64,000 nucleotides of DNA, from assembly GCF_003171715.1 (NCBI RefSeq), contig NZ_QGHL01000012.1, forward strand, positions 1 to 64,000, read 5' to 3'. Under the pieces are notes generated by a model. That model saw nothing but the letters and a program-made list of their open reading frames with translations, ran no database searches and had not been told where the DNA came from. Every line of letters begins with the position of its first letter. Position 1 is the stretch's first letter. This document shows positions 35,756-44,782 of the stretch, piece after piece. The position numbers and the translations under genes were made by a program. The stretch is from Novosphingobium meiothermophilum (GTDB lineage: Bacteria > Pseudomonadota > Alphaproteobacteria > Sphingomonadales > Sphingomonadaceae).

Positions 35756-36610
35756 ATGGCACGCGACAAGGACGTATTCGCAGGCGGGGTGGCCGTCGTA
35801 ACCGGTGCAGGTTCGGGCATCGGCGCCGGTCTGGCTCGCCGGGCGGGCGCACTCGGCATGACGGTTGTCGTGACCGACATCAACGAGGCGGCAGCGGCCG
35901 CGACCGTGGATGCTATCCTTGCCCAAGGGGGCAGGGCAGAGGCCGAGAAGGTCGACGTTTCCATTCCTGAAGAGCTTGATCGCCTTGCCGAACTGGTATT
36001 CGACCGGCACGGTGAAGTGCGCCTGCTGATCAACAATGCGGGGATCGAGACTGTCGGTTATTCGTGGGAAGTGCCCACGGCGCGCTGGGAAGCCACGCTC
36101 AATATCAATATCCACGGCGTGATTCACGGCGTGCGCGCTTTTGTCCCGCGGATCATTGCAACCGGCAAGGAAGCGTGGATCGGCAATCTTTCATCCGTCG
36201 GCGCGTTTGGCCAGATGCCGGGGCAAACCGCCTATACCGTGACCAAGCACGCGGTGCAGGCATTCAGCGAATGCCTCTTTCTGGAAATGGAACTGAAGAA
36301 CCTGCCCATCCACGTTTCGGCAATCGTGCCGGGGATGCTGCGCACCAACATCTTCAACGCCGAGGCGGGTGAGGGCGAGCCGGGCAATGCCGCAAGGCAC
36401 CGCCGCGCCATGTTCGAGATGATGCGCGATCACGGCATGGACCTTGATGAAGGCTGCCGGCTGTTCCTTGAACAGATGGCCGAAAACAGGTTCTGGGTGC
36501 ACAGCCAGCCTGAAATGAGCGAGCAGATCATTGGTGGCCGGATCCGCTTTCTAAAGGAGCAGATCCCGCCAATCATGCCCGACCTCGCGCGCCAGATCGC
36601 GGTTGATTGA
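35756..36610 (+). CDS. Short-chain dehydrogenase/reductase
   Basis: A 284-residue classical SDR. NAD(P) site TGAGSGIGAG, NNAG, catalytic S in NLSSVG, and Y-x-x-x-K in AYTVTKHA. VTDIN after the second strand places an Asp at the cofactor ribose, favouring NAD. The start follows AAGGAGAGG. In one transcript with the VOC protein; role is oxidation of an alcohol or reduction of a ketone in the oxidative module. Confidence 0.88.
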   Translation: MARDKDVFAGGVAVVTGAGSGIGAGLARRAGALGMTVVVTDINEAAAAATVDAILAQGGRAEAEKVDVSIPEELDRLAELVFDRHGEVRLLINNAGIETVGYSWEVPTARWEATLNINIHGVIHGVRAFVPRIIATGKEAWIGNLSSVGAFGQMPGQTAYTVTKHAVQAFSECLFLEMELKNLPIHVSAIVPGMLRTNIFNAEAGEGEPGNAARHRRAMFEMMRDHGMDLDEGCRLFLEQMAENRFWVHSQPEMSEQIIGGRIRFLKEQIPPIMPDLARQIAVD

Positions 36611-36714
36611 AGGCAGGCTGCGCCGGGTGAATGCGGCATTGAAGCAGGTATTGAACCAGTAGCGGTCCGTGCCGACGAGCGCTGCCGCTGCTTGCCCGGT
36701 TTGCCCGCTGTCGC

Positions 36715-38472
36715 TTAGCCCTGCACGTGCGCGGGCGCCGAAGACTTTGCCTGGCTTGAGCGCACAACCCGGCCTGGGCGTTCACCGGTTGGCTGATCGT
36801 TGCGGCGGATGATCCGGCCGCTGACCAGCGTTGCGACGTATCCGGTCGCTTTCTGATCGAGCCGCCGCCCGCCGCCCGGCAGATCATGGCGCACCACAGG
36901 AGCGTGGAGTTGCAACCGGTCCATGGCGATGACATTGACATCGGCCTTCATGCCTTCGCGCAGAACCCCGCGGTCGGCAAGACCGATGACACTGGCGGGC
37001 CGGGCGGCGAGCATGTTCACGGCTTCGGCCAGCGAGAGGCGTTGGCCGATGCGATCGCGCACCCAGTAGGTCAGCATGAAGGTGGGATAGCTGGCATCGC
37101 AGATCGCGGCATAATGCGCTCCGCCGTCTCCAAGGCCGATCACGGTGTCTTCGCGCCGGACCAGATCGAGCAGGGCATCGAGCCGACCTTCATGGAAATT
37201 GCCAAGCGTGTTGAGGATCATGCCGCTGCCTTCGCGCTCCATCAGCACGTCATAGGCGACCTCTTCGGGGCGCATTCCCCTTGCTGCGGCAAGCGCGGCA
37301 ATGCTCGTTTCAGGGGCCGGTTCGTAATCGGGAGGATCCCCGAAAGGAAACATCCATTTCCAGTTGCGGGTGAGCATTGCGAGGGGGTGACCCTCTTGCG
37401 GGCTTTCCGCCAGAAGACGCGCGCGCATGGCAGGCTCGCGCAAACGGGCGAACTGGTCTTCGAGCGGAAGGTTGGCGAGCGGCTGATACGAGGGGCAGAG
37501 GCAGAATGGATGCGTTGAAAGCGCCCAGCCCGATATCATGCCGATCGGACGTGGCAGCACCTGCGGCCAGATCTCCAGTCCTTCGGCCCGCGCGCTGTCC
37601 GTCATCTTCAGGGCATCTTCCCATGTGCGCGGCCCGCTGTTCATCAGACCAAGCGTGAAAGTGGCCGGACGCCTGCTCTTTCGCGCCACTTCGATGAGGT
37701 TGGCCATTTCGGTTTGCCATGTCGCAAACGGCGCATCGAGCACTGCCTGAAACACGCCGGTTCGGGCATCGGTCATCGCGCTGGTAATGGCGACCAGTTC
37801 TTTCAGGTCCGCCCCAAAGGTGGGGATCATGTCGCCGGACTTGGTCCGATGGATGTTGAGCCGTGATGTGGCAAAGCCGATGGCGCCCGCGTCCAGGGCC
37901 TCGCGCGCAAGGCTGCGCATCTGTTCAAGGTCATTTTCCGTTGCGGCCTCGCGGGCAATGGCGCGCGCCCCCATGACCCAGACGCGCAGTGGGCTGTGCG
38001 GCAGGAAGCACGCCACGTCGATATCGCGCGGGCGCGCGGCCAGCGCATCGAGGTATTGCGGGAAGGTCTCCCAGTCCCATGGCAGGCCCTCCGCCATTAC
38101 CACACCGGGAATGTCCTCCACGCCCTCCATCAGCCTTATCAAGGCCTCGTGGTCTGTCGTGCGGCAGGGTGCAAACCCGACACCGCAATTGCCGAGAATG
38201 GCTGTCGTCACGCCATGCGAACTGCTGGGTGATAGCGTGTCCGACCAGATCGCCTGCCCATCGTAATGGGTGTGAATATCCACGAAGCCGGGCGTGACGA
38301 TGCAGCCCGTGGCATCGATGATTTCGGCCGCACTTCCGGCGAACCGGCCGCCGGCGTGGATGATGCGGTCGCCTGCGATGGCCAGATCGCCGCGGAAAGG
38401 CTCTGCGCCGGTGCCATCAACGACAAGGCCGCCCTGAATCAGAACATCAGCCCGGATTTGCGGTTCCGTCAT
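36715..38472 (-). CDS. Amidohydrolase, N-acyl-D-amino-acid deacylase-like
   Basis: A 585-residue metal-dependent amidohydrolase. ADVLIQGGLVVDGTG and IVTPGFVDIHTHYDGQ give the metal-binding H-x-H; GNCGVGFAP carries the cysteine ligand seen in D-aminoacylases, and GLGDGGAHYAAI the late Asp. Such proteins occur in many catabolic clusters where no D-amino acid is involved, so the substrate here is open (an amide or a cyclic ester/diketone). An operator CCGAACGGT-N5-ACCGTTCGG lies 25-47 bp upstream of the start, linking it to the tandem TetR. Confidence 0.82.
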   Translation of the reverse strand: MTEPQIRADVLIQGGLVVDGTGAEPFRGDLAIAGDRIIHAGGRFAGSAAEIIDATGCIVTPGFVDIHTHYDGQAIWSDTLSPSSSHGVTTAILGNCGVGFAPCRTTDHEALIRLMEGVEDIPGVVMAEGLPWDWETFPQYLDALAARPRDIDVACFLPHSPLRVWVMGARAIAREAATENDLEQMRSLAREALDAGAIGFATSRLNIHRTKSGDMIPTFGADLKELVAITSAMTDARTGVFQAVLDAPFATWQTEMANLIEVARKSRRPATFTLGLMNSGPRTWEDALKMTDSARAEGLEIWPQVLPRPIGMISGWALSTHPFCLCPSYQPLANLPLEDQFARLREPAMRARLLAESPQEGHPLAMLTRNWKWMFPFGDPPDYEPAPETSIAALAAARGMRPEEVAYDVLMEREGSGMILNTLGNFHEGRLDALLDLVRREDTVIGLGDGGAHYAAICDASYPTFMLTYWVRDRIGQRLSLAEAVNMLAARPASVIGLADRGVLREGMKADVNVIAMDRLQLHAPVVRHDLPGGGRRLDQKATGYVATLVSGRIIRRNDQPTGERPGRVVRSSQAKSSAPAHVQG

Positions 38473-38496
38473 CGTGTATGCTCCCGCTTGAAATCT

Positions 38497-38519
38497 CCGA
38501 ACGGTATCAGACCGTTCGG
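38497..38519. promoter_or_regulatory. Operator CCGAACGGT-N5-ACCGTTCGG, site A
   Basis: A perfect 9-5-9 inverted repeat (spacer ATCAG) just before the amidohydrolase gene. The same arms form the core of the 45-bp palindrome at 48342-48386, next to the tandem TetR gene. Confidence 0.7.
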
Positions 38520-38532
38520 TTTGTGCAAGAGG

Positions 38533-39432
38533 CTATCGTCCCGGACCGGCGATGGCCTGCACCCTGGCGCCACCTGCGGATTGACGGAAGGCGCGGGGCG
38601 TCTGCCCGGTTGACCGGCGGAAGGCGCGGGTAAAGCTGTTGGGGTGGGAAAAGCCGCAAGCCTGCGCCACCGCCTTCACCGGCAGGTCGCCTTGTTCGAG
38701 CAGTGCCTTGGCCTTCTCGATCCGGGTCGTTTCCATGTAATCAGCCACTGTCTTCCCGGTCAGTGCAAGGAACTGTCGCTGAAGATGGCGCGGGCTGATA
38801 CCGCATAGGGCGGCAAGCTCTGCCACGGACGGCAGAAGACCCGGCCGGGCAAGCCTTTCACGGATCCGCCGAAACTGCCATGGCGCCAGCCGCCCTGAAA
38901 CCGATGGACGAACCTGCTGGCCAATCACGCGTTCGAGTTCGATTGCCGCCAGACCGATCAGCGCAGCCACAGCGTCCTCGCGGCGGTCGGTTGTGTTCTC
39001 CAGCTCGCGCTGCATCAGCCCCAGCAACAGGCGCAAGGTTTCGCTGCCAATCGCGAGCAACCCTTGAAGGAAAGCAAGGTTGGGCTTGGGGCGCAGGGCC
39101 ATCAAGTGCGCCGTCTGCTCCGGTCCGAACACGCAGCGCACCACACGGATACGCCCGCCTTCCGATCGGCCCGCAACCAGCACACCCGGCCAGCGCACGA
39201 ACAGGGTGCCCATGAAGCAGCGCCGCTGCTCGTCGATTTCCGGAAAACAGGCCGATGCGTTGGCCGAGGTGGGCGGGACCGACATTTCGATCATCAGATC
39301 GCTTTCCCGCCGCGTGAAGTCGAGCATGTCCGGCCAGTGCCACTCGACCGTTTCGGCCCGGCCGAGGGGCGTTTTCACGCATGTCAGGATGCGGGGCGCA
39401 TAGTCGATCATGGTTCGCCGTCCCGGTGCCAT
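38533..39432 (-). CDS. AraC-family transcriptional regulator
   Basis: A 299-residue regulator with two C-terminal helix-turn-helices: SVAELAALCGISPRHLQRQF and PVKAVAQACGFSHPNSFTRAFRRSTGQTP, the AraC signature. The N-terminal half is a sensor domain without recognisable features. Start at 39432 or ATG 39411. It follows the GMC-ADH operon on the same strand and may control it. Confidence 0.9.
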   Translation of the reverse strand: MAPGRRTMIDYAPRILTCVKTPLGRAETVEWHWPDMLDFTRRESDLMIEMSVPPTSANASACFPEIDEQRRCFMGTLFVRWPGVLVAGRSEGGRIRVVRCVFGPEQTAHLMALRPKPNLAFLQGLLAIGSETLRLLLGLMQRELENTTDRREDAVAALIGLAAIELERVIGQQVRPSVSGRLAPWQFRRIRERLARPGLLPSVAELAALCGISPRHLQRQFLALTGKTVADYMETTRIEKAKALLEQGDLPVKAVAQACGFSHPNSFTRAFRRSTGQTPRAFRQSAGGARVQAIAGPGR

Positions 39433-39447
39433 GTCCGCAGCTCGCCT

Positions 39448-39499
39448 TGCGCATTCTCTGCGGCCGGCATAACAGGTCCGGGCTGCGACGGAATGCGCA
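39448..39499. repeat. Spaced inverted repeat between AraC and ADH genes
   Basis: TGCGCATTC (39448-39456) and GAATGCGCA (39491-39499), 34 bp apart. It could be an operator for the AraC protein or an mRNA hairpin. Confidence 0.3.
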
Positions 39500-39506
39500 T
39501 TGACCT

Positions 39507-40613
39507 TCAGAAGGCCACGACTGTGCGCAGCGATTCCCCGCGCCGCATCAGGTCGAAGCCTTCGTTGACCTCGCTCATCGGGAGGCGATGAGTGACCAGA
39601 TCGGCAAGGTTCAGGCGTCCTTGGGCAAAGTGATCGAGAAGTCCCGGCAACGCGCTGCGCCCCTTGACGTTGCCCATGAACGAGCCTTGCACCCGCCGCC
39701 CAAGCTGGAGCTGGAAGGGGATCAACTGCATCGACTGGCCATCGGGCGGAACACCGAGGACGACCGTGCAGCCCCAGCCGATCCGTGTGGATTCAAAGGC
39801 TTGGTTCATGAGCTTGACGTTCCCGGCGCACTCGAAGGCGTAATCGACCCCACTACCGGTCAGTGTCTGAATGGCGACCACGGGATCGTTGCTGCGGGCG
39901 TCGATGAAGTCGGTCAGGCCGAAGCGTTGGCCCTGCTCGCGCCGCAGCGGGTTGATGTCGACGCCAATGATCCGCGAGGCCCCGGCAAGACGGGCACCCT
40001 GCACGACATTGAGGCCGATGCCGCCAAGGCCGAAGACGGCAACGGTCGCGCCGCTCTCGACATGGGCGGTGTGCATCACCGCGCCGACGCCCGTCGCAAC
40101 GCAGCAACCGGCGGTGCAGGCAAGGTGGAACGGAACGTCCTTGCGGACCACGGCCACGTTGCGCTCTGGCGTGACGATGAACTGGGCAAGGCTGCCAACG
40201 CCTGAGTAGGAGGACACCGGGTTGCCGTTCAGCGAGAAGGGGCTGGGCTGGACGGCCATGTCGCCAAGGAACATCTCGCACAGGTTGGTCTTGCCCGACC
40301 GGCAATTTCCGCAGGTGCCGCACTCGCCGATGCCCACCGGGATCACATGATCGCCGACCTTGACCGAGGTCACTTCCGCGCCAACCTCGCGCACGATGCC
40401 TGCACCTTCGTGGCCGACGACGACCGGAAAGGGATAGGGCGCGGCCTTGCCCTCGATCTGGCTGAGGTCGGTGTGGCAAAGCCCGCTCGCCATGATCTCG
40501 ATCAGCACGTCGCCGGGGCCGGGCGGGGCGAGATCGAGCAGTTCCTCGACCAGCGCTGCGCCGGGGGCGTGACAGACCATTGCCCTTGTTTTCAATGATG
40601 CTATGCTTTTCAT
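39507..40613 (-). CDS. Zinc-dependent alcohol dehydrogenase (class III-like)
   Basis: A 368-residue medium-chain dehydrogenase. Catalytic zinc ligands are in SGLCHTDLS and GHEGAG; the structural zinc set is CGTCGNCRSGKTNLC; the cofactor site is VAVFGLGGIGLNVVQGARLAGA followed by GVDINPLR, where the Asp favours NAD. Its ATG overlaps the GMC stop as ATGA, so the two oxidoreductases are coupled. Probable role: oxidation of an alcohol made by the P450 or GMC step. Confidence 0.9.
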   Translation of the reverse strand: MKSIASLKTRAMVCHAPGAALVEELLDLAPPGPGDVLIEIMASGLCHTDLSQIEGKAAPYPFPVVVGHEGAGIVREVGAEVTSVKVGDHVIPVGIGECGTCGNCRSGKTNLCEMFLGDMAVQPSPFSLNGNPVSSYSGVGSLAQFIVTPERNVAVVRKDVPFHLACTAGCCVATGVGAVMHTAHVESGATVAVFGLGGIGLNVVQGARLAGASRIIGVDINPLRREQGQRFGLTDFIDARSNDPVVAIQTLTGSGVDYAFECAGNVKLMNQAFESTRIGWGCTVVLGVPPDGQSMQLIPFQLQLGRRVQGSFMGNVKGRSALPGLLDHFAQGRLNLADLVTHRLPMSEVNEGFDLMRRGESLRTVVAF

Positions 40614-42214
40614 GACCTCGGCCCCTTCGCGAGAATAAGGTCGGCGGCCTTCTCGGCAATCATCGCGACCGGGATGGCGGTGTTGCCTCCCGGCAGGTGC
40701 GGCATGATCGACGCATCGACCACGCGGAGCGATTTGAGGCCGTGCACGCGCAGGGCATTGTCCACCACGGCCATCGGATCGGAACCCATGCGGGCGGTGC
40801 TGGTCGAATGGTAGTCGGCCTCGGCGTGGGCGCGGATATAGGCGTCTATTTCATCGTCCGACTGGACATGCGTACCGGGGGCGAGTTCTTCCCCGCGCAT
40901 TTCGTCGAAGGCGCTCTGGGCGAAAATGCGGCGGGCGATGCGCACGCCTTCGCGCATCACGCGCCGGTCATTATCGGTGGCATTGTAGTTCTGGTCGATT
41001 ACCGGGGGGGCATCGGGATCAGCGCTCGCAAGCGTCACGCTGCCGCGCGATTGTGGGCGCGCCACGTTGATGTGGGCATAGAAGCCATGCATCGGCGCCA
41101 TCTTGCGCCCGTTCTGGCCGAACAGGGCCGAGACCAGAAGCATCTTGATGTCCGGTTCGTCGAGCGCCGGATCGGAGCGGACCATGCAGGCGACCGACAT
41201 GCCGGGATCGGCCAGCGGGCCGGAGCGGAAGACGAGATATTGCGCCATCGCCAGCGCGCCGCGCAAGGGGTTGAGGAAGCGCAGCATCGACCATGGCTTG
41301 GTCGAGCGAAACTTCACGTGGGCGGCAAGATGGTCTTGCAGACCCTGCCCGACGCCGGGGAGGTCATGGACCAGCGCGATACCGTGTTCGGCGAGGTGGG
41401 CGGCGGGGCCGACGCCCGAAAGCATCAGCAATTGCGGCGTGTTGATCGTCCCTGCCGAGAGGATCACCTCGCGGGCGGCCTTGGCAAGCATTTCTGCCCC
41501 GGCCTGGCGGAATACAATGCCGGTGGCGCGGGTGCCATCGAACATCACCTGGCGGCTGTGTGCCCTGGTCAGCACGGTGAGATTGGGACGCTTCCGCACC
41601 GGGCGCAGGTAGGCCGAGGACGCGCTTGCACGACGCCCATTGCCAACGGTGAGATCGACCGCGCCGAACCCGTCGCGGGTTTCACCATTGAGGTCGTCGG
41701 TCAGAGGGTAGCCAGCTTGCGCTCCGGCCTTGAGGAATGCCTGGGCGAAAGGATGTTCCTGCGCTGCGCGGGTGACCCGGATCGGGCCGTTGTTGCCGTG
41801 CCATTCGTTCTGGGCCGCGCTGAAGCTTTCGAGCTTGCGGAAATAGGGCAGCACCTCTGCGAAGGACCATCCGCGATTGCCTGCCTGCGCCCAGCGATCG
41901 TAATCGGAATGAAAGCCGCGGTCATAGACCATGCCGTTGATCGATGATCCGCCGCCAAGAACCTTGCCACGGGGCAGGTAGAGCACACGGTCATCGAGAT
42001 GGCGCTGGGGCGCGGAAACATAGGGCCAGGCAAACGCGCCGGACATCATGATGGGCAGCAGTCCGCCCGGCGCAGCAATCAGCGCGCTGGTATCCTTGCC
42101 ACCCGCTTCCAGCAGCAGGACGCGGCACTGCGGATCGGCAGAAAGGCGATTGGCGAGGATGCATCCCGCCACCCCGCCGCCGACGATCACAAAGTCGAAA
42201 TCAAGGCTTTCCAT
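40610..42214 (-). CDS. GMC-family oxidoreductase (choline/alcohol dehydrogenase type)
   Basis: A 534-residue FAD enzyme. FVIVGGGVAGCILANRL binds FAD, GKVLGGGSSINGMVYDRG and LSAGTINTPQLLMLSGVGP are the two GMC signatures, and the active-site His is in YHSTSTARMG. Start ATG 42214 follows GGGAGAG. It resembles alkanol and choline dehydrogenases that hand electrons to quinone. It is divergent from the ferredoxin-P450 pair. Confidence 0.9.
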   Translation of the reverse strand: MESLDFDFVIVGGGVAGCILANRLSADPQCRVLLLEAGGKDTSALIAAPGGLLPIMMSGAFAWPYVSAPQRHLDDRVLYLPRGKVLGGGSSINGMVYDRGFHSDYDRWAQAGNRGWSFAEVLPYFRKLESFSAAQNEWHGNNGPIRVTRAAQEHPFAQAFLKAGAQAGYPLTDDLNGETRDGFGAVDLTVGNGRRASASSAYLRPVRKRPNLTVLTRAHSRQVMFDGTRATGIVFRQAGAEMLAKAAREVILSAGTINTPQLLMLSGVGPAAHLAEHGIALVHDLPGVGQGLQDHLAAHVKFRSTKPWSMLRFLNPLRGALAMAQYLVFRSGPLADPGMSVACMVRSDPALDEPDIKMLLVSALFGQNGRKMAPMHGFYAHINVARPQSRGSVTLASADPDAPPVIDQNYNATDNDRRVMREGVRIARRIFAQSAFDEMRGEELAPGTHVQSDDEIDAYIRAHAEADYHSTSTARMGSDPMAVVDNALRVHGLKSLRVVDASIMPHLPGGNTAIPVAMIAEKAADLILAKGPRS

Positions 42215-42399
42215 GCTCTCCCGATCACCTGAATGCTTGTTTAGCGGTATCGTGCCGGTGACGCAGGCGGCCCGCAACATGCGCAGTCTGGCTCTGGGCC
42301 AATGATGGCGCAAAGCGTTGCTTTTGGCGCCTTGAGTTTGATCGAAGCGCTTGGGTTCCGCTGCCCATGCGGTTTAGCCAGAAGGGGAGAGGAGGCCGC

Positions 42400-42621
42400 A
42401 TGATGCGAGTCATTGTCAACCATTCCCTGTGCCAAGGCCATGCCCGGTGCGAAGATCTTTGCCCGGAAGTGTTCGCAACCGATGCCGTCGAAGGCAAGGT
42501 GGTGATCGTGCAGGACGAGGTGCCTGCCGCGCTGGAGGATAAGGTTCGCCTTGCCGTGCGCAACTGCCCTGAAGGCGCGTTGCGTGTTGCAAGGTCAGGC
42601 CCGGCGGAAGGTGCAGAATGA
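42400..42621 (+). CDS. Ferredoxin, single [3Fe-4S]-type, P450 partner
   Basis: A 73-residue ferredoxin: CQGHARCEDLCPEVF and later NCPEGAL. The residue where a fourth Cys of a 4Fe cluster would stand is His-Ala (CQGHARC), as in ferredoxins that serve P450s. GGGGAGAGGAGG precedes the ATG pair at 42400/42403. It overlaps the P450 gene as ATGA. No ferredoxin reductase is seen in the window. Confidence 0.9.
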   Translation: MMRVIVNHSLCQGHARCEDLCPEVFATDAVEGKVVIVQDEVPAALEDKVRLAVRNCPEGALRVARSGPAEGAE

Positions 42622-43862
42622 CGCTGATGTTCCAGCCTTCGCCGCCCGATCATGTTCCGGCAGACCGCATGGTCGATTTCGACATGTTCCACATCCCCGA
42701 TGGCGTGTCGGACCCTGCGGAGATATGGCACGATCTGGTGCGCCGGGGCGTGCCTGACATCTTCTACACGCCGCATAACGGCGGGCACTGGGTGTTCCTG
42801 CGCTACGAGGACATTGTCGACGCCTACCGCGATCATACGGTGTTTTCGACCTACCAGACGCCAGTGCCGCCGATAGAACCGTTTCCGGTGGTCCAGCCGC
42901 AGGGCGTGGATCCGCCCGCGCACAACGTCTTCCGCCGTCTGCTCGCTCCGATGTTCACGCCCACGGCGGTGCGCGGGATGATGGACGAGCTGGAGCGGCG
43001 CGCAGCGGAACTCATCGAGGGCTTTGCTGCGCGGGGCGAGTGCGACTTCATCACCGAGTTCGCCGAGCGCTATCCGACCGGAACTTTCCTCTATCTGTTC
43101 GGCCTGCCTGAGGAGCGGCTCGACGAGTTTCTTGCGCTGGCAAACACTTTCTTTCGCAGCACCGATCCCGCAGCGCGAGCGCGGAACATCGGCGAGATCT
43201 ATGCCGTGCTCGACCAGCTTTTCCGCGAGAAGGAACGTAATCCGAGCAACGACATTGCCACGCAGATCGTCATGGCACGCGATGAGAATGGTGCGCAGCA
43301 TTCCTGGGAGGACATTCTCAACTGCGGGTTCCTGCTGTTCGTGGCGGGGCTGGATACGGTGACCAATACGATGGCCTATATCTGGCGCTATCTTGCCACC
43401 ACGCCTGCTGCGCAGAAACACTTCCGGGACCGGCTTGACGATCCAGACGGTTTTTTGCGAGGCATCGAGGAGCTGATGCGGATCAACGCCGTATCCAACC
43501 TGTTTCGCCGGGTGACGCACGATTGCGAATATCGCGGCGTGCAGTTTCGCCGCAACGATCGCGTGGTCCTGCCCAACACGGTTGCCAACCGCGATCCGCG
43601 AGTGTTCAAGGCGCCGCAGGTGATCGACCTCGACCGCAAGGTGAATGTGCACCTCACCTTCGGCGTTGGCCCGCACCGCTGCATCGGCTCGGTTCTGGCC
43701 AAGCGCGAGGTGATGGTTTCATTGCAGCAGTGGCTCCGGCGGATTCCGGAGTTCAGCCTGGCTGACGAGCAACCCGCGGGATCGGTGTTCGGCGGATCGG
43801 TGATGGGTTTCACCGCGCTGCGTCTGCGCTGGGAGGTGGCGGCCAGGCAAGCCGCCGCCTGA
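42618..43862 (+). CDS. Cytochrome P450, CYP101/CYP111-like
   Basis: A 414-residue soluble P450. Heme-thiolate C355 in FGVGPHRCIG, the K-helix ExxR in EELMR, and the I-helix AGLDTVTN. The stretch from the I-helix through EYRGVQFRRNDRVVLP to IPEFSLA follows camphor P450 closely in layout, pointing to a terpenoid-like alicyclic substrate (inference). Translationally coupled to its ferredoxin; converges on the next gene after 17 bp. Confidence 0.92.
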   Translation: MTLMFQPSPPDHVPADRMVDFDMFHIPDGVSDPAEIWHDLVRRGVPDIFYTPHNGGHWVFLRYEDIVDAYRDHTVFSTYQTPVPPIEPFPVVQPQGVDPPAHNVFRRLLAPMFTPTAVRGMMDELERRAAELIEGFAARGECDFITEFAERYPTGTFLYLFGLPEERLDEFLALANTFFRSTDPAARARNIGEIYAVLDQLFREKERNPSNDIATQIVMARDENGAQHSWEDILNCGFLLFVAGLDTVTNTMAYIWRYLATTPAAQKHFRDRLDDPDGFLRGIEELMRINAVSNLFRRVTHDCEYRGVQFRRNDRVVLPNTVANRDPRVFKAPQVIDLDRKVNVHLTFGVGPHRCIGSVLAKREVMVSLQQWLRRIPEFSLADEQPAGSVFGGSVMGFTALRLRWEVAARQAAA

Positions 43863-43879
43863 CGTCCATGCTTGCGCGA

Positions 43880-44572
43880 TCAGATTTCCACCACCGAAAG
43901 GATGTGGCTGTCCTTGTCCGGGAAGACATAGTCGAACTCGAGATACATGTTTTCGCCAAGCTGGCCTGCACGGATCAGGTCGGTCTCCACGAAGACCTGC
44001 ACACCTGCGCTGCCATAGGCATAGCGGGTGGCCTTTCCGAATACCGGCGAGGCATCGAGCCGGGCATCAATTGCCTCGTCCCCCCGGCGCGCACGGTTCA
44101 TGCCGATGGTGAGGCGGCCCTTGAAGGCGGTGTCGTTCTCGGCAAGATCCCACAGGGTCAGGACCATGCTTTCCAGTTCTTCCAGCGAATTGACGAGGAA
44201 GCCGAAGTGAAAGCTGGCCTCGAAATCCTGCGCCATCATTGCGCGGTAGTCCCTGACCGCCTGATGCTCGTCAGGCGTGCCGACCTGCAAGGCTTCATGA
44301 ATGGCGGCAATGAGTTTGCGCTGGGGTTCGGGCAGGCAGGAAAGGTAGATGATGCCATCGCCGCGCCCGAAGTGTCTGGATGAAACCACGAAGCGGTAGA
44401 AGCTGCCGCCGGGCAGGGGGAGCACCTGCGTCTGCGCAAGCCCGGCGATCTCCAAGAGCCGCGCGGCGGCAGGCCCATCTTCGGGCGATCCGTAGTGCAG
44501 CGCAAGGTGGCCCATCGAAAGCGACCCGTCGCTGATCGGTGAATGCGCGATTTCGGGTGCGGCGGTTGCCAT
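43880..44572 (-). CDS. Conserved protein of unknown function
   Basis: A 230-residue soluble protein I do not recognise. No signal or membrane segment; mixed alpha/beta with SMGHLALHYGS near the front, which recalls a VOC/extradiol fold (HLALHYGSPEDG resembles the first beta strand with a metal-binding His), and a late SAGVQVFVETDL. GAGAGGAG precedes the ATG at 44572; a longer frame to 44638 is possible. Upstream lie a GTAAG-family half-site and a stretch CCGAACGGGTATCAG very like operator site A, so it seems to belong to both regulons of the module. Confidence 0.6.
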   Translation of the reverse strand: MATAAPEIAHSPISDGSLSMGHLALHYGSPEDGPAAARLLEIAGLAQTQVLPLPGGSFYRFVVSSRHFGRGDGIIYLSCLPEPQRKLIAAIHEALQVGTPDEHQAVRDYRAMMAQDFEASFHFGFLVNSLEELESMVLTLWDLAENDTAFKGRLTIGMNRARRGDEAIDARLDASPVFGKATRYAYGSAGVQVFVETDLIRAGQLGENMYLEFDYVFPDKDSHILSVVEI

Positions 44573-44596
44573 TGCCAGCCACTCCTCTCTCATGTG

Positions 44597-44611
44597 CCGA
44601 ACGGGTATCAG
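44597..44611. promoter_or_regulatory. Degenerate copy of the CCGAACGGT operator
   Basis: CCGAACGGGTATCAG equals the left arm and spacer of site A (38497-38510) with one extra G; the right arm is not conserved. It is 25-39 bp upstream of the start at 44572, the same distance as at the amidohydrolase gene. Confidence 0.35.
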
Positions 44612-44641
44612 CGTATCATGGGCACGCGGTGGCTGCAACTT

Positions 44642-44661
44642 TTGTAAGTGAACGCTAATAG
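44642..44661. promoter_or_regulatory. TetR-type operator, GTAAG family, site 3 (weak)
   Basis: TTGTAAG-N6-CTAATAG: the left arm fits the family well, the right arm poorly. It lies between the divergent genes at 44572 and 44783. Confidence 0.4.
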
Positions 44662-44782
44662 CAATTTGCGTAAATTATGACTTTCATGGTGTGCCTGTAT
44701 CGCACATAATGCGCAATGTGTCCTTGATTTGCGTATCAGAAATCGGTGGATTGCCGCCTGCACAAGGGTTAGGCTTCTACGC

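Noticed and set aside
42225-43676. Minus-strand frame of more than 480 codons opposite the P450 gene
   Set aside because: The P450 and ferredoxin on the plus strand are certain; the antisense product has no recognisable domain.
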